Of a stretch of DNA of 64,000 bases, positions 20,066 to 30,775 are shown in pieces (the stretch's first letter is position 1; each line of letters opens with the position of its first letter). The stretch is from Saccharina japonica (lineage: Eukaryota; Sar; Phaeophyceae; Laminariales; Laminariaceae). Position numbers and translations under genes: made by a program. The stretch lies in NCBI GenBank assembly GCA_008828725.1, contig MEHQ01001635.1:62001-126000 (forward strand), given 5' to 3'. The notes under the pieces were generated by a model. It was not told the origin of the DNA. It saw only the letters and a list, made by a program, of their open reading frames with translations, and made no database searches.

Positions 20066-20225
20066 AGCGGGAAGTAGACATGGAAGGAAGTTAGGCTTTG
20101 CGCATAGATAGGTTTCCTTTGTTTCCGTGGTTTTCTGCTTTCGGGAATGTTAGGAGTGATCAACGTTGAAGCTCATCATGCTGTATGTACATTGTTAAGG
20201 ATGGCAAAGATGACCATAATGGTAT
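20066..20225 (+). mobile_element. element D copy
   Basis: CGGGAAGTAGACATGGAAGG to GGATGGCAAAGAT. 20,226-20,640 holds a G fragment (GTCGACGGGTAGAAACAACA near 20,299), an AACCC run (20,393-20,415) and a D-like tail near 20,570. Confidence 0.75.
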
Positions 20226-20639
20226 ATATATAAGAAAAACGTCACAACATCCCCTATCATATCCCCCCCCGGGTGGTCTAGTCTGAACATACATGTATGT
20301 CGACGGGTAGAAACAACAGCGGTTCAATGTTACAACACCCGAATCTTATACCCGCCGTCGAGTAGCCGTTAACCGTAACCCTCTAACTCCAACCCAACCC
20401 AACCCAACCCAACCAACCAATCAACGTTCAGGACTGGTATGTAGTCATCTTGGTCTCGTCGTGCATGGTTGGCGTCAATACGTCGACAACTAGTATTGGT
20501 ACATGTTTGTCAAGTGTTTCAGGTATGATTGATAGGTGTATGTAAGCGAATAGTATGATTGAAACAAAAGCTACACATAGTCAGGCGGCAAATGGAATAC
20601 ACAATAGTTTTTATACTTTGTTGGCGAGCTAGGGGGTAC

Positions 20640-21540
20640 CCATGTGTTGCTTGCCTTAGCCATTTGACCTTCGATCACCATCCCTTTCGAGATGGAGCAC
20701 CGTTCCTACTCCTAATAGAGACACCTCCAACATTTGGGCGCTCATTACGTTGTTTCCGTATATTACAAATTGACCTTTTGCTAATCCTATCCCCTTCCTG
20801 TTTCGCCGCCTGTGGCCACCATCTTTCTCTTAAGATAGCGATCGTTTTCTCGCTACTTTCTAGTGTACCAAAACTCATCCATGCCACATTCGTCTATTTT
20901 CTTCATCTCCTCTTCTAACACATCCCGTTCCTCCTTGCACATTTCACATCACTACTCGTATTTTATGTGCATTCTACTCTCAATTGCTTTGCCACAGGGG
21001 CATATCTGTGCATCTACTTCCTCTTCTTCCCGGCTACTGGTAAACCTCCTTCTTCTTTCTGGCAGGTCCAGATCCCCTACACGAAATCGCAGTTTCAGCG
21101 TTTTCGCGAAGTCCATTGGGCCGCGCAAATACGTTTCCATTCCTATCCTTTCTCTCAACCCCCCGAATATCTCTATAAGTGTTCCTCCCCTTCCACCATA
21201 TTTTCTTAGCGCTACGCGTAGCCTTTCCTTACTTTCTATCCTTTCTTTTGCTTCTGTCCAGTACCCTCCAAACTTGTCTATGGCCAACATCTCTTTTTGG
21301 TTTCCTATACGTATCCTTCCATACTTTCTCGACTACGCTATTCCACCGTATTCCAGCTCGACATTTGGTTTATTTCTTCCGTGCAGCTTTACCAACTATG
21401 GCTGGCAACCTCTTACTTGGCATGTTTTTTTTTGCTATATATTGCCATTTCAACTTGCGCACGTCTCTATTTGTCTCGAGTGGGTACATTCCCAGTTCTG
21501 CTCTCAACACTGTATTACTCCTTGTACTTGAGCATCCTAG
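20640..21540 (-). pseudogene. non-LTR retrotransposon (LINE) 3' end, broken
   Basis: Minus-strand reading gives the C-terminal part of a LINE reverse-transcriptase polyprotein. Recognisable text includes GPMDFAKTLKLRFRVGDLD, CPCGKAIESRMHI followed by CEMCKEERD (a C-x-C...H...C-x2-C arrangement near the end of LINE ORF2-like proteins), RWWPQAAKQEGDRISK and RPNVGGVSIRSRNGAPSRKG. An upstream piece reads VVEKVWKDTYRKPKR in another frame. Two adjacent stops lie between the CPCG and CEMCK parts (about 20,945-20,950) and at least two frameshifts are needed, so it is inactive. The catalytic palm motif (FADD) and endonuclease are absent through 5' truncation at about 21,540. The element ends in a short C run beside GGTACCC. 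Family assignment beyond non-LTR is not secure. Confidence 0.8.
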
Positions 21541-21541
21541 T

Positions 21542-21600
21542 AATTATTATTATGCTTGCCATCCGACAATGTGTAGTGTTGTTCCAAAAACGACCCAGGG
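21542..21600 (-). mobile_element. element D variant fragment
   Basis: ATTATTATTATGCTTGCCATCCGACAATG then GTTGTTCCAAAAACGACCC; the same variant in reverse is at about 23,725-23,790. 21,601-21,793 unassigned. Confidence 0.6.
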
Positions 21601-21793
21601 AACAAAAGTGAAGAACTCTCCAGATCAAAAAAAAGCGTAGCAGTATCATGCGACAAATCAAAACCGATGTGACGCAAATAGAAGGCTACCACATCCAACA
21701 TCCTTCTATCTCATCCACCAAAAATTGTTTAGCTGCTGTTATCTGTACTGTTTCCAGCTGTCATACAAACTTGGCGTTCCCTTCCCATACTAG

Positions 21794-22150
21794 GAGGGAG
21801 TACTTAATTTTCATGCATGGCCGTAGTCGTATGACCATAGACCCTCGCATCCCTACAATGCCGGGACGAAGCATGTCTCGGGTTTTCACCGACCAGACAG
21901 ACATTGCTAGCACCAAGCGCGAAGCGAAACGTGAGGTGTTGGGCGAGTCGCACGAAGGGTGAGCAGCATCCTACGAAGAACCGCTGGTGAGGCGGACTCG
22001 CATATGGATGACAGCTTCAATGAGTTAATTTAATATCTGGTGTGGCTACTTTTTTTAGACAGCAATGGGAGCACTATGTAGCTGCCTCGTGGGTGCCTTA
22101 CCATACACACACCACATACGTGATACGATTATTTCTCTTGTGCGGAGCAA
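21794..22150 (-). mobile_element. element E copy
   Basis: Plus-strand text: GGGAGTACTTAATTTTCATGCATGG, CCGGGACGAAGCATGTC, AAGCGCGAAGCGAAACGTG, GGCGGACTCGCATATGGATG, AGCAATGGGAGCAC and GTGCGGAGCAAAGG. Includes both halves of E. Confidence 0.8.
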
Positions 22151-22440
22151 AGGTTATCCGGGGGGTATACTCATTTTCGTGCATGGCCGTAGTCGTATGA
22201 CCATAAGACCCTCGCATCCCTACAATGCCGGGGCGGAGCATGTCGGGTTTTCACCGACCAGGCAGACATTGCTAGCACTAAGCGCGAAGCGCCGTGAGGT
22301 ATTGGGCGAGTCGCATGGAGGGTGGGCTGCATCCTGCCAAGAACCGCCTGTTAGGCGGACTTGCATATGGACGATAGCCTCCAATCCGATGGATTGGTTA
22401 CATTTATGGTGTGACCACCTCCAGAGGCAGCATGGGTTGT
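22151..22440 (-). mobile_element. element E copy, 3' half
   Basis: Begins at GGGGGGTATACTCATTTTCG (reverse of the C tail) and ends after GTGTGACCACCTCCAGAGGC. Confidence 0.75.
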
Positions 22441-22700
22441 AGGGATGCGAGGGTCTATGGTGTTACGGCTACGGCCGTGCACGACATGAGTACGCCCCCT
22501 CTCGGCGATTGTTAGTAGGATGCAGCTCACCCTTCGTGCGGCTCGCCGAGCACCTCACGGTGCTTCGCACTTGGTGCTAGCAATGTCTGCCTGGTCGGTG
22601 AAAACTCGACATGCTCCGTCCCGGCATTGTAGGGATGCGAGGGTCTTATGGTCATACGACCACGGCCATGCATGACATGCGCCTAATGAGTACCCCCGCC
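22441..22700 (+). mobile_element. element E copies, facing the previous one
   Basis: GGGATGCGAGGGTCTATGGT, then CGCACTTGGTGCTAGCAATG, TCGGTGAAAACTCGACATGC and ATGAGTACCCCCGCCCCCCC. The C tail follows TGAGTAC directly. Confidence 0.75.
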
Positions 22701-22724
22701 CCCCCCCCCTTCCCCTCCCTCGGT

Positions 22725-22845
22725 CTTGTTAGATCATTTGTGCGGGATTGAGAACCTCAACTCTGCACAAGGGGAATGGTCGTATCACGTAGTACGTGTA
22801 TGGTATGGCAACCACGAGGCAGATACAGGTATAGCAAGGTTAAAA
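22725..22845 (+). mobile_element. element E 5' half fragment
   Basis: GTTAGATCATTTGTGCGGGA, CACAAGGGGAATGGTCGTAT and TATGGTATGGCAACCACGAG, matching 2,548-2,655. Confidence 0.7.
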
Positions 22846-22999
22846 CAAAATAAACCGCCCACCAGCCAAGGGCCTTTGATACAGTCAGTGGGTGTATCCG
22901 ATTAAAGAGAATCCCACGTAAAGGGCATTCTGGAGTTAAGAGCGGTCTTTCTTGTCCCCCACCTATACTAAAAGCTACATATTGCCCACTACAGATAGG

Positions 23000-23200
23000 A
23001 GCAATACAGTACACAGGACACCTAACGAGAAACAGGCTATGCAATAAGAAAGCCAGGCTGAGATTAAGAGGAAACTAAGAAATTCGGGAGTCGCTATCTT
23101 GAAAGTAGTCTAGAAAGAACCCTCTATCAAAATAAGAAATCCAGCCTGGAGCCGTATTTCCTGTTTCTTATTACATAGGTGTCCTGTACTGTATGCAGTT
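23000..23200. repeat. imperfect inverted repeat
   Basis: Left ATACAGTACACAGGACACCT plus GAAACAGG near 23,004-23,038; right the complement, CCTGTTTCTTATTACATAGG and TGTCCTGTACTGTATG near 23,159-23,196. Might be a small TIR element; no second copy seen. Confidence 0.45.
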
Positions 23201-23263
23201 AAGAGCGCCCTCTGTTTCGGCTTGTAACGGGCCGCTTTTAAATCGGGGCATCCACTGTACTGT

Positions 23264-23600
23264 ACCGGTCGCCCCGGTGGTTCAGCGGGTAACCACGAAG
23301 CCTGTTGAGTTGGAAGCCGAGGGTTCGAGTCTCCGTATGGAGATTTTGTATTCTCAAAATGACACTGACTGCTGTCGAGAGCGCATATTATAGCGTGGGT
23401 AAGCAAAAAAATCGACGAGAGTTGACCAGGGAAGAAAGTGCTGAAACATTCTCGCGATGAAAAGGCAAGGCACGTACCGTAGGGGGGAGGGAGTAGAAGA
23501 GCCTACTTAGTGACCCCGGATCTGAGTTACGACTAAAGAGGGAGATAAGAATAGAAGGGCGAAGCTAATAAATGGGATGGACAAAAATAAATATATATAT
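23264..23600 (+). mobile_element. SINE1 copy
   Basis: CCGGTCGCCCCGGTGGTTCA head, GAGGGTTCGAGTCTCC as B-box, standard body, then a TA-rich tail. Confidence 0.85.
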
Positions 23601-23633
23601 ATATATACTATACGTCGTATATAGATTATGTTA

Positions 23634-23910
23634 TAAGGCTTTGCATGGATTGGGTGGGTGATTGGTTAACTTTTTACCAGTACGTACTCCAACGGACTAA
23701 TAATAACAATTTCTGTTCCCTGAGTCTTTTTTGGAACAACACTACACATTGTCGGATGGCAAGCATAATGATAATAATAATAATGCCTTCATAGATGGCG
23801 TCGTCGGCAGAACACGAACCTGCGCGTGAAATCACAATGTATTTGGTAGGTATAGCCCGCGACGGACTAATAATGCCTGAATATAGACCGCTCAACAAGC
23901 GCAAGGGTTA
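23634..23910 (+). mobile_element. SINE3 head pieces with a D variant
   Basis: TGGATTGGGTGGGTGATTGGTT and CCAGTACGTACTCCAACGGA (SINE3 head) are followed by the D variant (GGAACAACACTACACATTGT...GATAATAATAATAA, 23,725-23,790) and then GGCGTCGTCGGCAGAACACG, which is SINE3 again. D is therefore inserted in SINE3. Confidence 0.55.
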
Positions 23911-24348
23911 TCTCTTCCTTCAACCTCGTTCGTAACTATACTCACAGCTACGTAGCTGTTGTTGCTTTTAAATTTTATAAATATATTATGTCTTGCGTGC
24001 CCCTGTTTTTTTTATCAAAATCAATTATTCCCCACTATTAATATGTGATTATCCTACTTTTTTTTTTTTTTTTTAATCCTCCGGCGGATGGGTAAAAATA
24101 AAGCTTGCGCCCTCCACACTTCCACGTCTCACTGCGTGTCGTGTGTCAATTCACTCCATGCCCCCTCGGAAGTATCAGCCCTTGCTGTCTACTACTCCGG
24201 AGACTTGAGCATGTTGACCCGACCTGACCCCCGAGGGGGCATCCTACTCTGTCTAATACACTGACTGCACGACCAGTTAAGGCATTATTAATAGTCCGTT
24301 GCGCTGCGTACTGGTGGAAGGTAAACCAAATACCCACCCATTCGATTA

Positions 24349-24455
24349 CAGGGGAAGGACCATACTAAACACTAGTAAATAGTACCAAATTTTGTTCGTA
24401 AAAAGTTGGAAATACACCGTAGGTCCTATTTACTAGTATTTACTATGGCCCCTTG
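24349..24455. mobile_element. MITE B copy
   Basis: CAGGGGAAGGACCATACTAA at the left and TTTACTATGGCCCCTTG at the right, with ACCAAATTTTGTTCGTAAAA inside. A TTAA tetranucleotide run follows at 24,470-24,497. Confidence 0.7.
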
Positions 24456-24541
24456 TAACAGCTGAAGTAATTAATTAATTAATTAATTAATTAATTTAAT
24501 ATCCCGAACCAATAAGAGTAATTCATTGCTGTAAGGCTTAA

Positions 24542-24632
24542 CCCCTTCAGGGCTGCACACCCGTTTTTTTTGGACGAATTACTTGGGATTAGACTCAAAT
24601 ACAGGGTTATGTGCAGTGCAGTACTAAACAGG
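24542..24632. mobile_element. MITE C-type element with TTAA target duplication
   Basis: CCCCTTCAGGGCTGCACACC at the left and ACTAAACAGG at the right, flanked on both sides by TTAA (24,538-24,541 and 24,633-24,636). TTAA duplication and CCC/GGG ends are the hallmark of piggyBac-type transposition. Confidence 0.7.
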
Positions 24633-24639
24633 TTAAGAT

Positions 24640-25062
24640 AGGGTGGGGTACAGTATTTCGTTAACCTTTTTTTACCGGTACGAGGCCCAACAACGGACAA
24701 GGGCGTCGACGGCAGGACACACATATTATACACGGAGGGGTTGTAGTAGTAGTAGTAGTAGTAGTCGTGAGTTCGAATCTCATGACCACCACCACCACGA
24801 GAAAAACGTTTTTTAACCCCTTAAGAACTGGTCCCACAAACAAACTACTTGGAATTGGTGTGGGATGAGTTTTTCGGTTCCGAATGGGTTAAAAGCAAAG
24901 CGAATTTCATCCTCATGTCAGAAGAATCTGATACACACTTTTCCTTGGGTCCCCAGAGATTGGATTTTTTGGAAGAACTTCGGGATATTGGCACGAACGG
25001 CCCCATACGAAGAGAAAATATCCCCCACGGTTCTGAAGCGGGGGGGGGGGGGGGGGGGGGGG
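24640..25062 (+). mobile_element. SINE3 copy split by a MITE C-type element
   Basis: Head with GAGGCCCAACAACGGACA and GTCGTGAGTTCGAATCTCAT (B-box). The body AAAACG...AAAGCGAATTTC is interrupted by 24,817-24,888 and continues CCTCATGTCAGAAGAATCTG to CCCACGGTTCTGAAGCGGGG. Confidence 0.75.
24817..24888. mobile_element. MITE C-type element with TTAA duplication, nested in SINE3
   Basis: 72 bp from CCCCTTAAGAACTGGTCCCA to TTCCGAATGGG, flanked by TTAA at 24,813-24,816 and 24,889-24,892. Removing it with one TTAA restores the SINE3 consensus seen at 12,850. Confidence 0.8.
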
Positions 25063-27126
25063 GCGGCGACGGCGACGGAGTCGACGAATCGCGGGTACGA
25101 GCATTTCCCTGCGCTATTAACTGCCCAGGTCGACGCATTTTTTACCACGGACGAAATGACGGCGCTGATCGAACGGCGGAACGGAGATCAGTCTATTCAC
25201 GGCAACCAGACCCGTTTCTCTCTTGATACCGACGGCGACGAAACCGTCCGACGTCTGCGAAGCTCGGCCTGTCGGTTGCCGCAGCCTGAGCCGACGGAGT
25301 CTTGGCGGTGGTTTGGTCTTTGACGGCCGACAGACGGCGACATCCTGACACGCAACCAGATAGGAGCCGCAGCTGTGCGCGGAACGGACAACGCGGCACC
25401 GTCCCGGATGAGTGTTGAGGATGTCAACCACGCGGTGCCTTTGACGGAGGGGCAAATCGAGACTGACACCGCGGAGGATCGCGCGGACAGACGTCCGACC
25501 TCGTGACAATGATAGTGATTCCGACCAGCGTCGAGATTTCGCCATCTTACCAACCCCAATGTCGGGCCTGACACGAACTCTGGAGGCCTTGATGAGCTAC
25601 ATCGAGATACTCTTTGTCGAGTTGTAGCCGAACGACCCTGCGCGAGCAAGGAACCGACGACGAAACGGTATTCGACCGACGGTAACGAGCTTGACAGCCG
25701 GCGTTCCATGATCGTTACCAACCCGCTTAACCGGACACCCGGATCTCGACGGTCTGCTCCGAGCGGGTACCGAGGTTCGACTTGCCACCAGCAGAGGGCA
25801 CGATCGACACGCAGGGAGTTGGCGGCGTTCTTCTTATTGCCGGCACGAGGATATACACTCCAAAGACCGACCCAAGTTATGGACCGATATCCGACGGGCG
25901 GCGGTGCGCCATTGATGGACTGCGAGGAACATATAACCGCAAACGCAGTGGTTGACGCCGGTGAGACGACGATCCAGAGGTTGAGGAGACATGACGATCT
26001 CGACACGGAGGCGACGGCTTGCGACGGACGATGAGCTGGCGCCTCTCTCCGCGCACAACGACCGTCGATCCCGACATGACGACGATGACGGTCGCCGACG
26101 CGCGAGACGAGTAATACGCTTGAACCGATCCCCACACCCTGACCAGGAGCTCAGGACATGAACGCCCTATGAAGCGCTCACATACCGAAGGTAACCGAGA
26201 CCCGCACGGATCAGCCAAACGGAGGCAAGCGACACGGATTGGGAGGACGGAATTCGGGGCGATGGCGTCGACGGCCGGCAGTGAGCGTGCGCCGGGCACG
26301 GGAGCGGCGGGAGCCGGAGATGCACGTGGCGGGCCGGGCGACGGCGAGAGGAGGCGCGGGGGGAGCGGAACGCGGGACACCGCCACCCCGGCGGGGAGGT
26401 ACAGCGCGCTCGGCAAGAGCCGACGTGCCAGGGCACGGTGACATAGAGCGTGGATGACGGACGCATGGAGGATGCCAACGAGTAACGGTGTGGTCGATAG
26501 CTGCGAGACTGACCGCGCAACTCCCACGTACACGCGATGACGAGGACGATCGCGGACAACGACAGGGTCTGCCAGACACGTTTGAGATGCGCATGGCACC
26601 CTCACTATGACGATCCTGGACTCTCGACTTCTGACGGCCTTGAGGGTTGGTGTTGGAGGCTGAGTGTGGGGAACTCGTCGCCGCTCGAACGCCGACTCGG
26701 ACCAACCCCGCACGAGCATCATCGACGGTAACGAGGACTAAGAACGCGCGATGGTTCGATCGATTCCAAGCCATCCGCACGCGGACCTCGCCGGTCGCCC
26801 TTGATAACCGACCGCGTGACGCTGTTTCCGACCGGCATTGAGGTGGGTCTCTCTAGTGTGCCAGCACGCATCGCTTCGGAACACGGATCATGTTTGCCTT
26901 TATTGCCGGTACGGCTGGCGAGCTGCACGAAAAAGCGACGCCCGGGACGCAGACGACGAACGGCACCACCGAGCGCGGCCGCTCGTTTGATTCGCGACTT
27001 GGGGGCGGCGTGGGCGACGGCCTCTGAGGACGCTCAACACACAGACGGGCCGCATTCATGGTCGGTGCCTGGTGAGACTCGACGCGCGACCCGGAAGAGT
27101 ATCATTTCATGTCGAAAGCGGTTCGT
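25063..27126. other. GC-rich segment of unknown identity
   Basis: About 2 kb, clearly more GC-rich than its surroundings, starting GCGGCGACGGCGACGGAGTC. Several plus-strand stretches look protein-like but are short and shift frame. One at about 26,169-26,441 reads as a disordered basic, glycine-rich segment; one near 25,780-25,950 includes GGVLLIAGTRIYTPKTD. The minus strand has open frames of 312 and 281 codons rich in R, S, P and V, which I regard as shadows of GC-rich codon structure. It could be an indel-damaged coding exon or retrotransposon body, or the inside of an LTR-like unit, since it lies between two direct copies of the 1.1-kb block. I cannot assign a function. Confidence 0.4.
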
Positions 27127-28361
27127 GCCCACTGTTGTATTTATGTTCAAAATCAATTATTCCGCCACTATTAATATGTATTATCCTAACTTTTTTCTTT
27201 TTTTAATGCCTCCGGCGGCGATGGGTAAAATAGAAGCTTGCGCCCCCACACTTCCACGTCTCTAACTGTCGTGTCGTTTCACTCACTCTATGTCCCCCTC
27301 GGAAGTATCAGCCGACTTCTGTCTACTACTCCCCGGAGCACTTGAGCATGTTGACCGACCATGAACCCCCGAGCGGGGCATCCATACTGCTGTCTAATAC
27401 AACATGACTGCAACGTACGAGCTAGAGGGTAAGAGTAAAGTGTAGGGTGCAGTAAGGCATTATTACCATAGTCAGTTGCGGCTGCGTACTGGCTGGAAGG
27501 TAAACCAAAATACCCATCGCCATTCGATTACAAGGGGAAGGACATAACTATAACAGGGCTCAGTAAATAGTAGAAATTTTGTTGCGTGGAAAGTTGGAAA
27601 ACAGCCGTAGGTCGGCTATTTACTAGAGTATTTGACTGATGGCCTCCTTGTAACAGCCGAAGAATTAATTAAATAATAATTAATTATTAAACTTAATTAA
27701 TTTATATCTCCGAACGCAATAAGAGTAATTCATTGCTGTAAGCTTTAACCGCTTCAGGGACTGCAACACGAGACCCGTGTTTTTTTTGTGGACGAATTAA
27801 CTTGGGAATTAGACTCAAATAAAGTGTTATGGCAGTGCAGTACAAACGAAAAAAACAAAAGAAAAAAAAAAACCAAAAAAAACAAAAAACACAAAAAAAA
27901 AAACAACTAAATAAAGTTTAGATGATAGGGTGGGAGTACATATTTCGTAACTTTTTTTTACGCGAAAGGTAAAATGCAGCGCCCAAACACACGGCAAGGG
28001 GCGATCGCACGCAGGACACACATATTATACACGAGCGCCGTTCGTAGTAGTAGTAAGTAGTAAGTAGTCCGTGAGTTCGAGATCTACATTGACCACCACC
28101 ACCACGAGACAAACGTTTTTAAGCCCCTTAAGAAACTGTCCCACAAACCTACTTGAAATTGGTTGGGATGAAGTTTTTCGGTTCCCGAATGTTAAAAGTC
28201 AAAGCGAATCAATCCTCATGTCAGAAGAATGCTGATACACGAGCTTTCTCATTGGGTCCCAGAGAATGGATTTTGGAAGAAAGTATTCGGATATTGCAGC
28301 GACGGCCCATAGAGCGAAGAGAAAATTTACCCACGTTTCTGAGCGGGGGGGGGGGGGGGGG
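27127..28361. repeat. composite block, indel-rich copy
   Basis: Element order follows 23,997-25,062 but with frequent one-base insertions, such as CTCCGGCGGCGATGGGTAAA for CTCCGGCGGATGGGTAAA. This pattern is typical of uncorrected long-read sequence rather than mutation. A T-to-A-rich patch (AAAAAACAAAAG) at 27,845-27,905 is specific to this copy. Confidence 0.75.
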
Positions 28362-28636
28362 CGGTACTCATGATTGTTGCTTGCCTTAGTCATTTGAACC
28401 ATGTACCACCGCATACCTTCGAGACCTGAAGCACCCGTTCCTACTACGCGTGATAGGAGGACACCTCCAACACAGAAGCAAGCTGGCGCAGCCACGCCGC
28501 GTTGTATCGGTACAGCTCCACAGGTGCTGCGCGCTCATTACGATTGTTTCCATACGTACTACAGAAGAAACTTTGCATGCTAATCTTGCCCACTTCCTTG
28601 TTTCGGCGCGCCGTCCTCTGGAGCGGGGGGGGGGGG
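28362..28636 (-). mobile_element. LINE 3' end, indel-rich
   Basis: GGTACTCATGATTGTTGCTTGCC and TTAGTCATTTGAACC, then CACCTCCAACACAGAAG; this matches 20,633-20,745 with extra bases. The C tail (here a G run) is joined by TACTCAT. Confidence 0.65.
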
Positions 28637-29144
28637 TGTTATAGAAGGCTATAGGAATGGGTGGGTATTTGGTAATTCTTTTCAAGTAGCCCAACGACTA
28701 TTTTTTTTTTATTTTTTTATATTTTATGCCATCCGGCGGGATGGGTACAAAATAGAAGCTTACGCCCTGACACACTTCCACGTCTCACTTCGTGCGTGTG
28801 TCAATCACTGCCAATGCCCCCTCGACGTATCAGCCCTTGCTGCGTACTACTCTCCCGGAGACTGAGCATGTTTGAACCGCGACCAATGCCTTAGACATAG
28901 AGCGCTCCAAACATACTACATATACTCTTATTCAGCCTCGTCGTGCAGGTTAGTGCAAATCAAGACATAGGTAGTGATATAACATACATACTACGGAGGA
29001 CTTGGGCAAGGTAACAGGACGCAATATTGTTAGTAAAATATAGTTGAATAAGTTTGAATATATAGGTGTTTGGTTGTGACCGGTGGTCTGTGTTTACGGC
29101 GTGTAAGCAACCTACTCATTGTTCTAAGGCCGCGTCGTGGCATT

Positions 29145-29146
29145 TA

Positions 29147-29177
<31 letters not shown>

Positions 29178-29410
29178 GTTGTTGTTCGTTGTTGTTTGTT
29201 GTTGGTTGCTTGTGGTTGTCTGTTGATTGGTTGTTGTTGTTGTTGTTGTTGTTGTGTTGTGTTGTTCGTCTGTCTGTTGTGTTGTTGTTGTTGTTGTTGT
29301 TGTTCGGTTGTTGGTGTTGTTGTTGTTGTTGTTGTTTGGTTGTTGAGTTGTTGGTTGTTGTTGTTGTTGTTGTTGTTGTGTTGTTGTTGTGGTTGTGTTG
29401 TTGTTGTTGG

Positions 29411-29442
<32 letters not shown>

Positions 29443-29478
29443 ATTATTATTATTATTATTAATATTAATATTATTATT
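29145..29478. repeat. (TTG)n/(TTA)n microsatellite
   Basis: TTA units, then about 250 bp of TTG with irregular interruptions, then TTA again. The clean equivalent (32,370-32,492) is far shorter and regular, so length here may be sequencing noise. Confidence 0.85.
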
Positions 29479-30775
29479 ATCTTTGCCATCCGACAATGTG
29501 CAGCATGATCTTCATGCGTTGATCACTCATAAAATTCCCAAAAGCAGAAAACCACGGAAACCAAGGAAACCTATGAGTACAGTCTAACACCCTTCTATGT
29601 CTGCTTCCCGCCAAGATTTATCCACAATAATACTCCATTTGTTGTCCTTGCTCCCTCCTTCTTCCCAACATGCATTATATTGTCATAGACAGAGTGGGAT
29701 ATATACATAGCAAAGCGCCGCATTGATGGTCAAAGGAGAGTTGCTACAGTAGTATATACTTCGTGTATAACTACTACTGCAGTACTACTATCTGTACAAC
29801 AGTACTCGTAGTATATACCAGCATTGATACTTTTCCGGCTTTGATTGAAATATTTCCCTCTTAACAATAATGTATCGTATCATACATACAGGTTTCCACA
29901 TTCGTACTCGAATCGAATGTTCATTTTTAACACCTACCTTGTAATATATCGAGAAGAGAGAGGACTATTACTAGTCACCCGCTCTCTTGGTACGTGTGTA
30001 GTTAAACCCTATTGATTGGAGGCAGAGTACTACCACGTACTCCTTTGGCATTGAGCTGAACCATGCTGTGTGCTGGTACACATTTCTATTAGCGCGCGAA
30101 CTATTTCTTTTTTATGTATACTGTTGTAGAGTGCAAGTAAAAACAGTCACCACGACAAACCAGGACGGGCCTTTATCACAAGCAGTGAGTTTTTTTTGGT
30201 TGTTTTCATGTTGTTTACGGTGCGGCGCGGTGACTTACGGTTTTACCGAAAACCCGCACCGCACAGCATAATACATAATTATATATACAATATATACCAG
30301 GTATACAATATATATATATATATTATATATACCAGTAGTATATAGCACTTCTATATCGTACAAATATTTAGGATTCCAAGCGAAGACGAAATTTACCCAC
30401 CGCATCGCACCGCACCGTTCGTACCGTACCGTATGCTAGAAAAAATATATATCCAGTTCTGCACTGAACCGTATATATATATATATTGTCGTACATACCA
30501 CGATTAGAAAAAAAAACAGAAACATCCGGTGGACCCAACCAAACAAGCCCGTTGAAGTGCGTCCTTCTCTAATTCTACGTACTTTATGTATCGCTTTTTA
30601 CGGAGGAGGGACCATAGTAAGTAGGACCAAATATTGTTAGTAAAAAAAGGGGAATATGTAGGTTATGGTGTGCACCGTAGGTTCTGTTTACTATGGTCCT
30701 TGCCCGTACAGTAGAAACGCGGAATAAGGGTAAACAGCAGTTAGTTCTTCAAAATGCCCCGTGTTTTTTGTTTTT

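Larger units (their letters stand above)
23997..25062. repeat. composite block, clean copy
   Basis: About 1.07 kb made of element N (24,070-24,275, minus), SINE3 head (24,276-24,345, minus), MITE B, a TTAA run, a piggyBac-like MITE and SINE3 ending in a 22-bp G run. The same order recurs at 27,127-28,361 with many single-base indels. Confidence 0.8.

Noticed and set aside
20393..20415. Telomere-like AACCC repeats
   Set aside because: Only about four units, with no chromosome-end context; a simple repeat.
20559..21640. Plus-strand open frames of 119, 222 and 153 codons
   Set aside because: They are antisense shadows of the minus-strand LINE remnant.
25197..26722. Minus-strand frames of 312 and 281 codons
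   Set aside because: Composition (R, S, P, V rich) fits the antisense of GC-rich sequence, and no motif was recognised; reported only as an unidentified GC-rich segment.
23997..28361. Intact LTR retrotransposon
   Set aside because: The flanking 1.1-kb repeats are composites of unrelated small elements, the second is error-like, and no primer-binding site, polypurine tract or recognisable gag/pol was seen.
29066..29587. Long leucine/cysteine-rich or glutamine/asparagine-rich open frames
   Set aside because: They are translations of the TTG/TTA microsatellite in different frames; the same applies to 32,161-32,599, 17,044-17,719 and 40,039-40,632.
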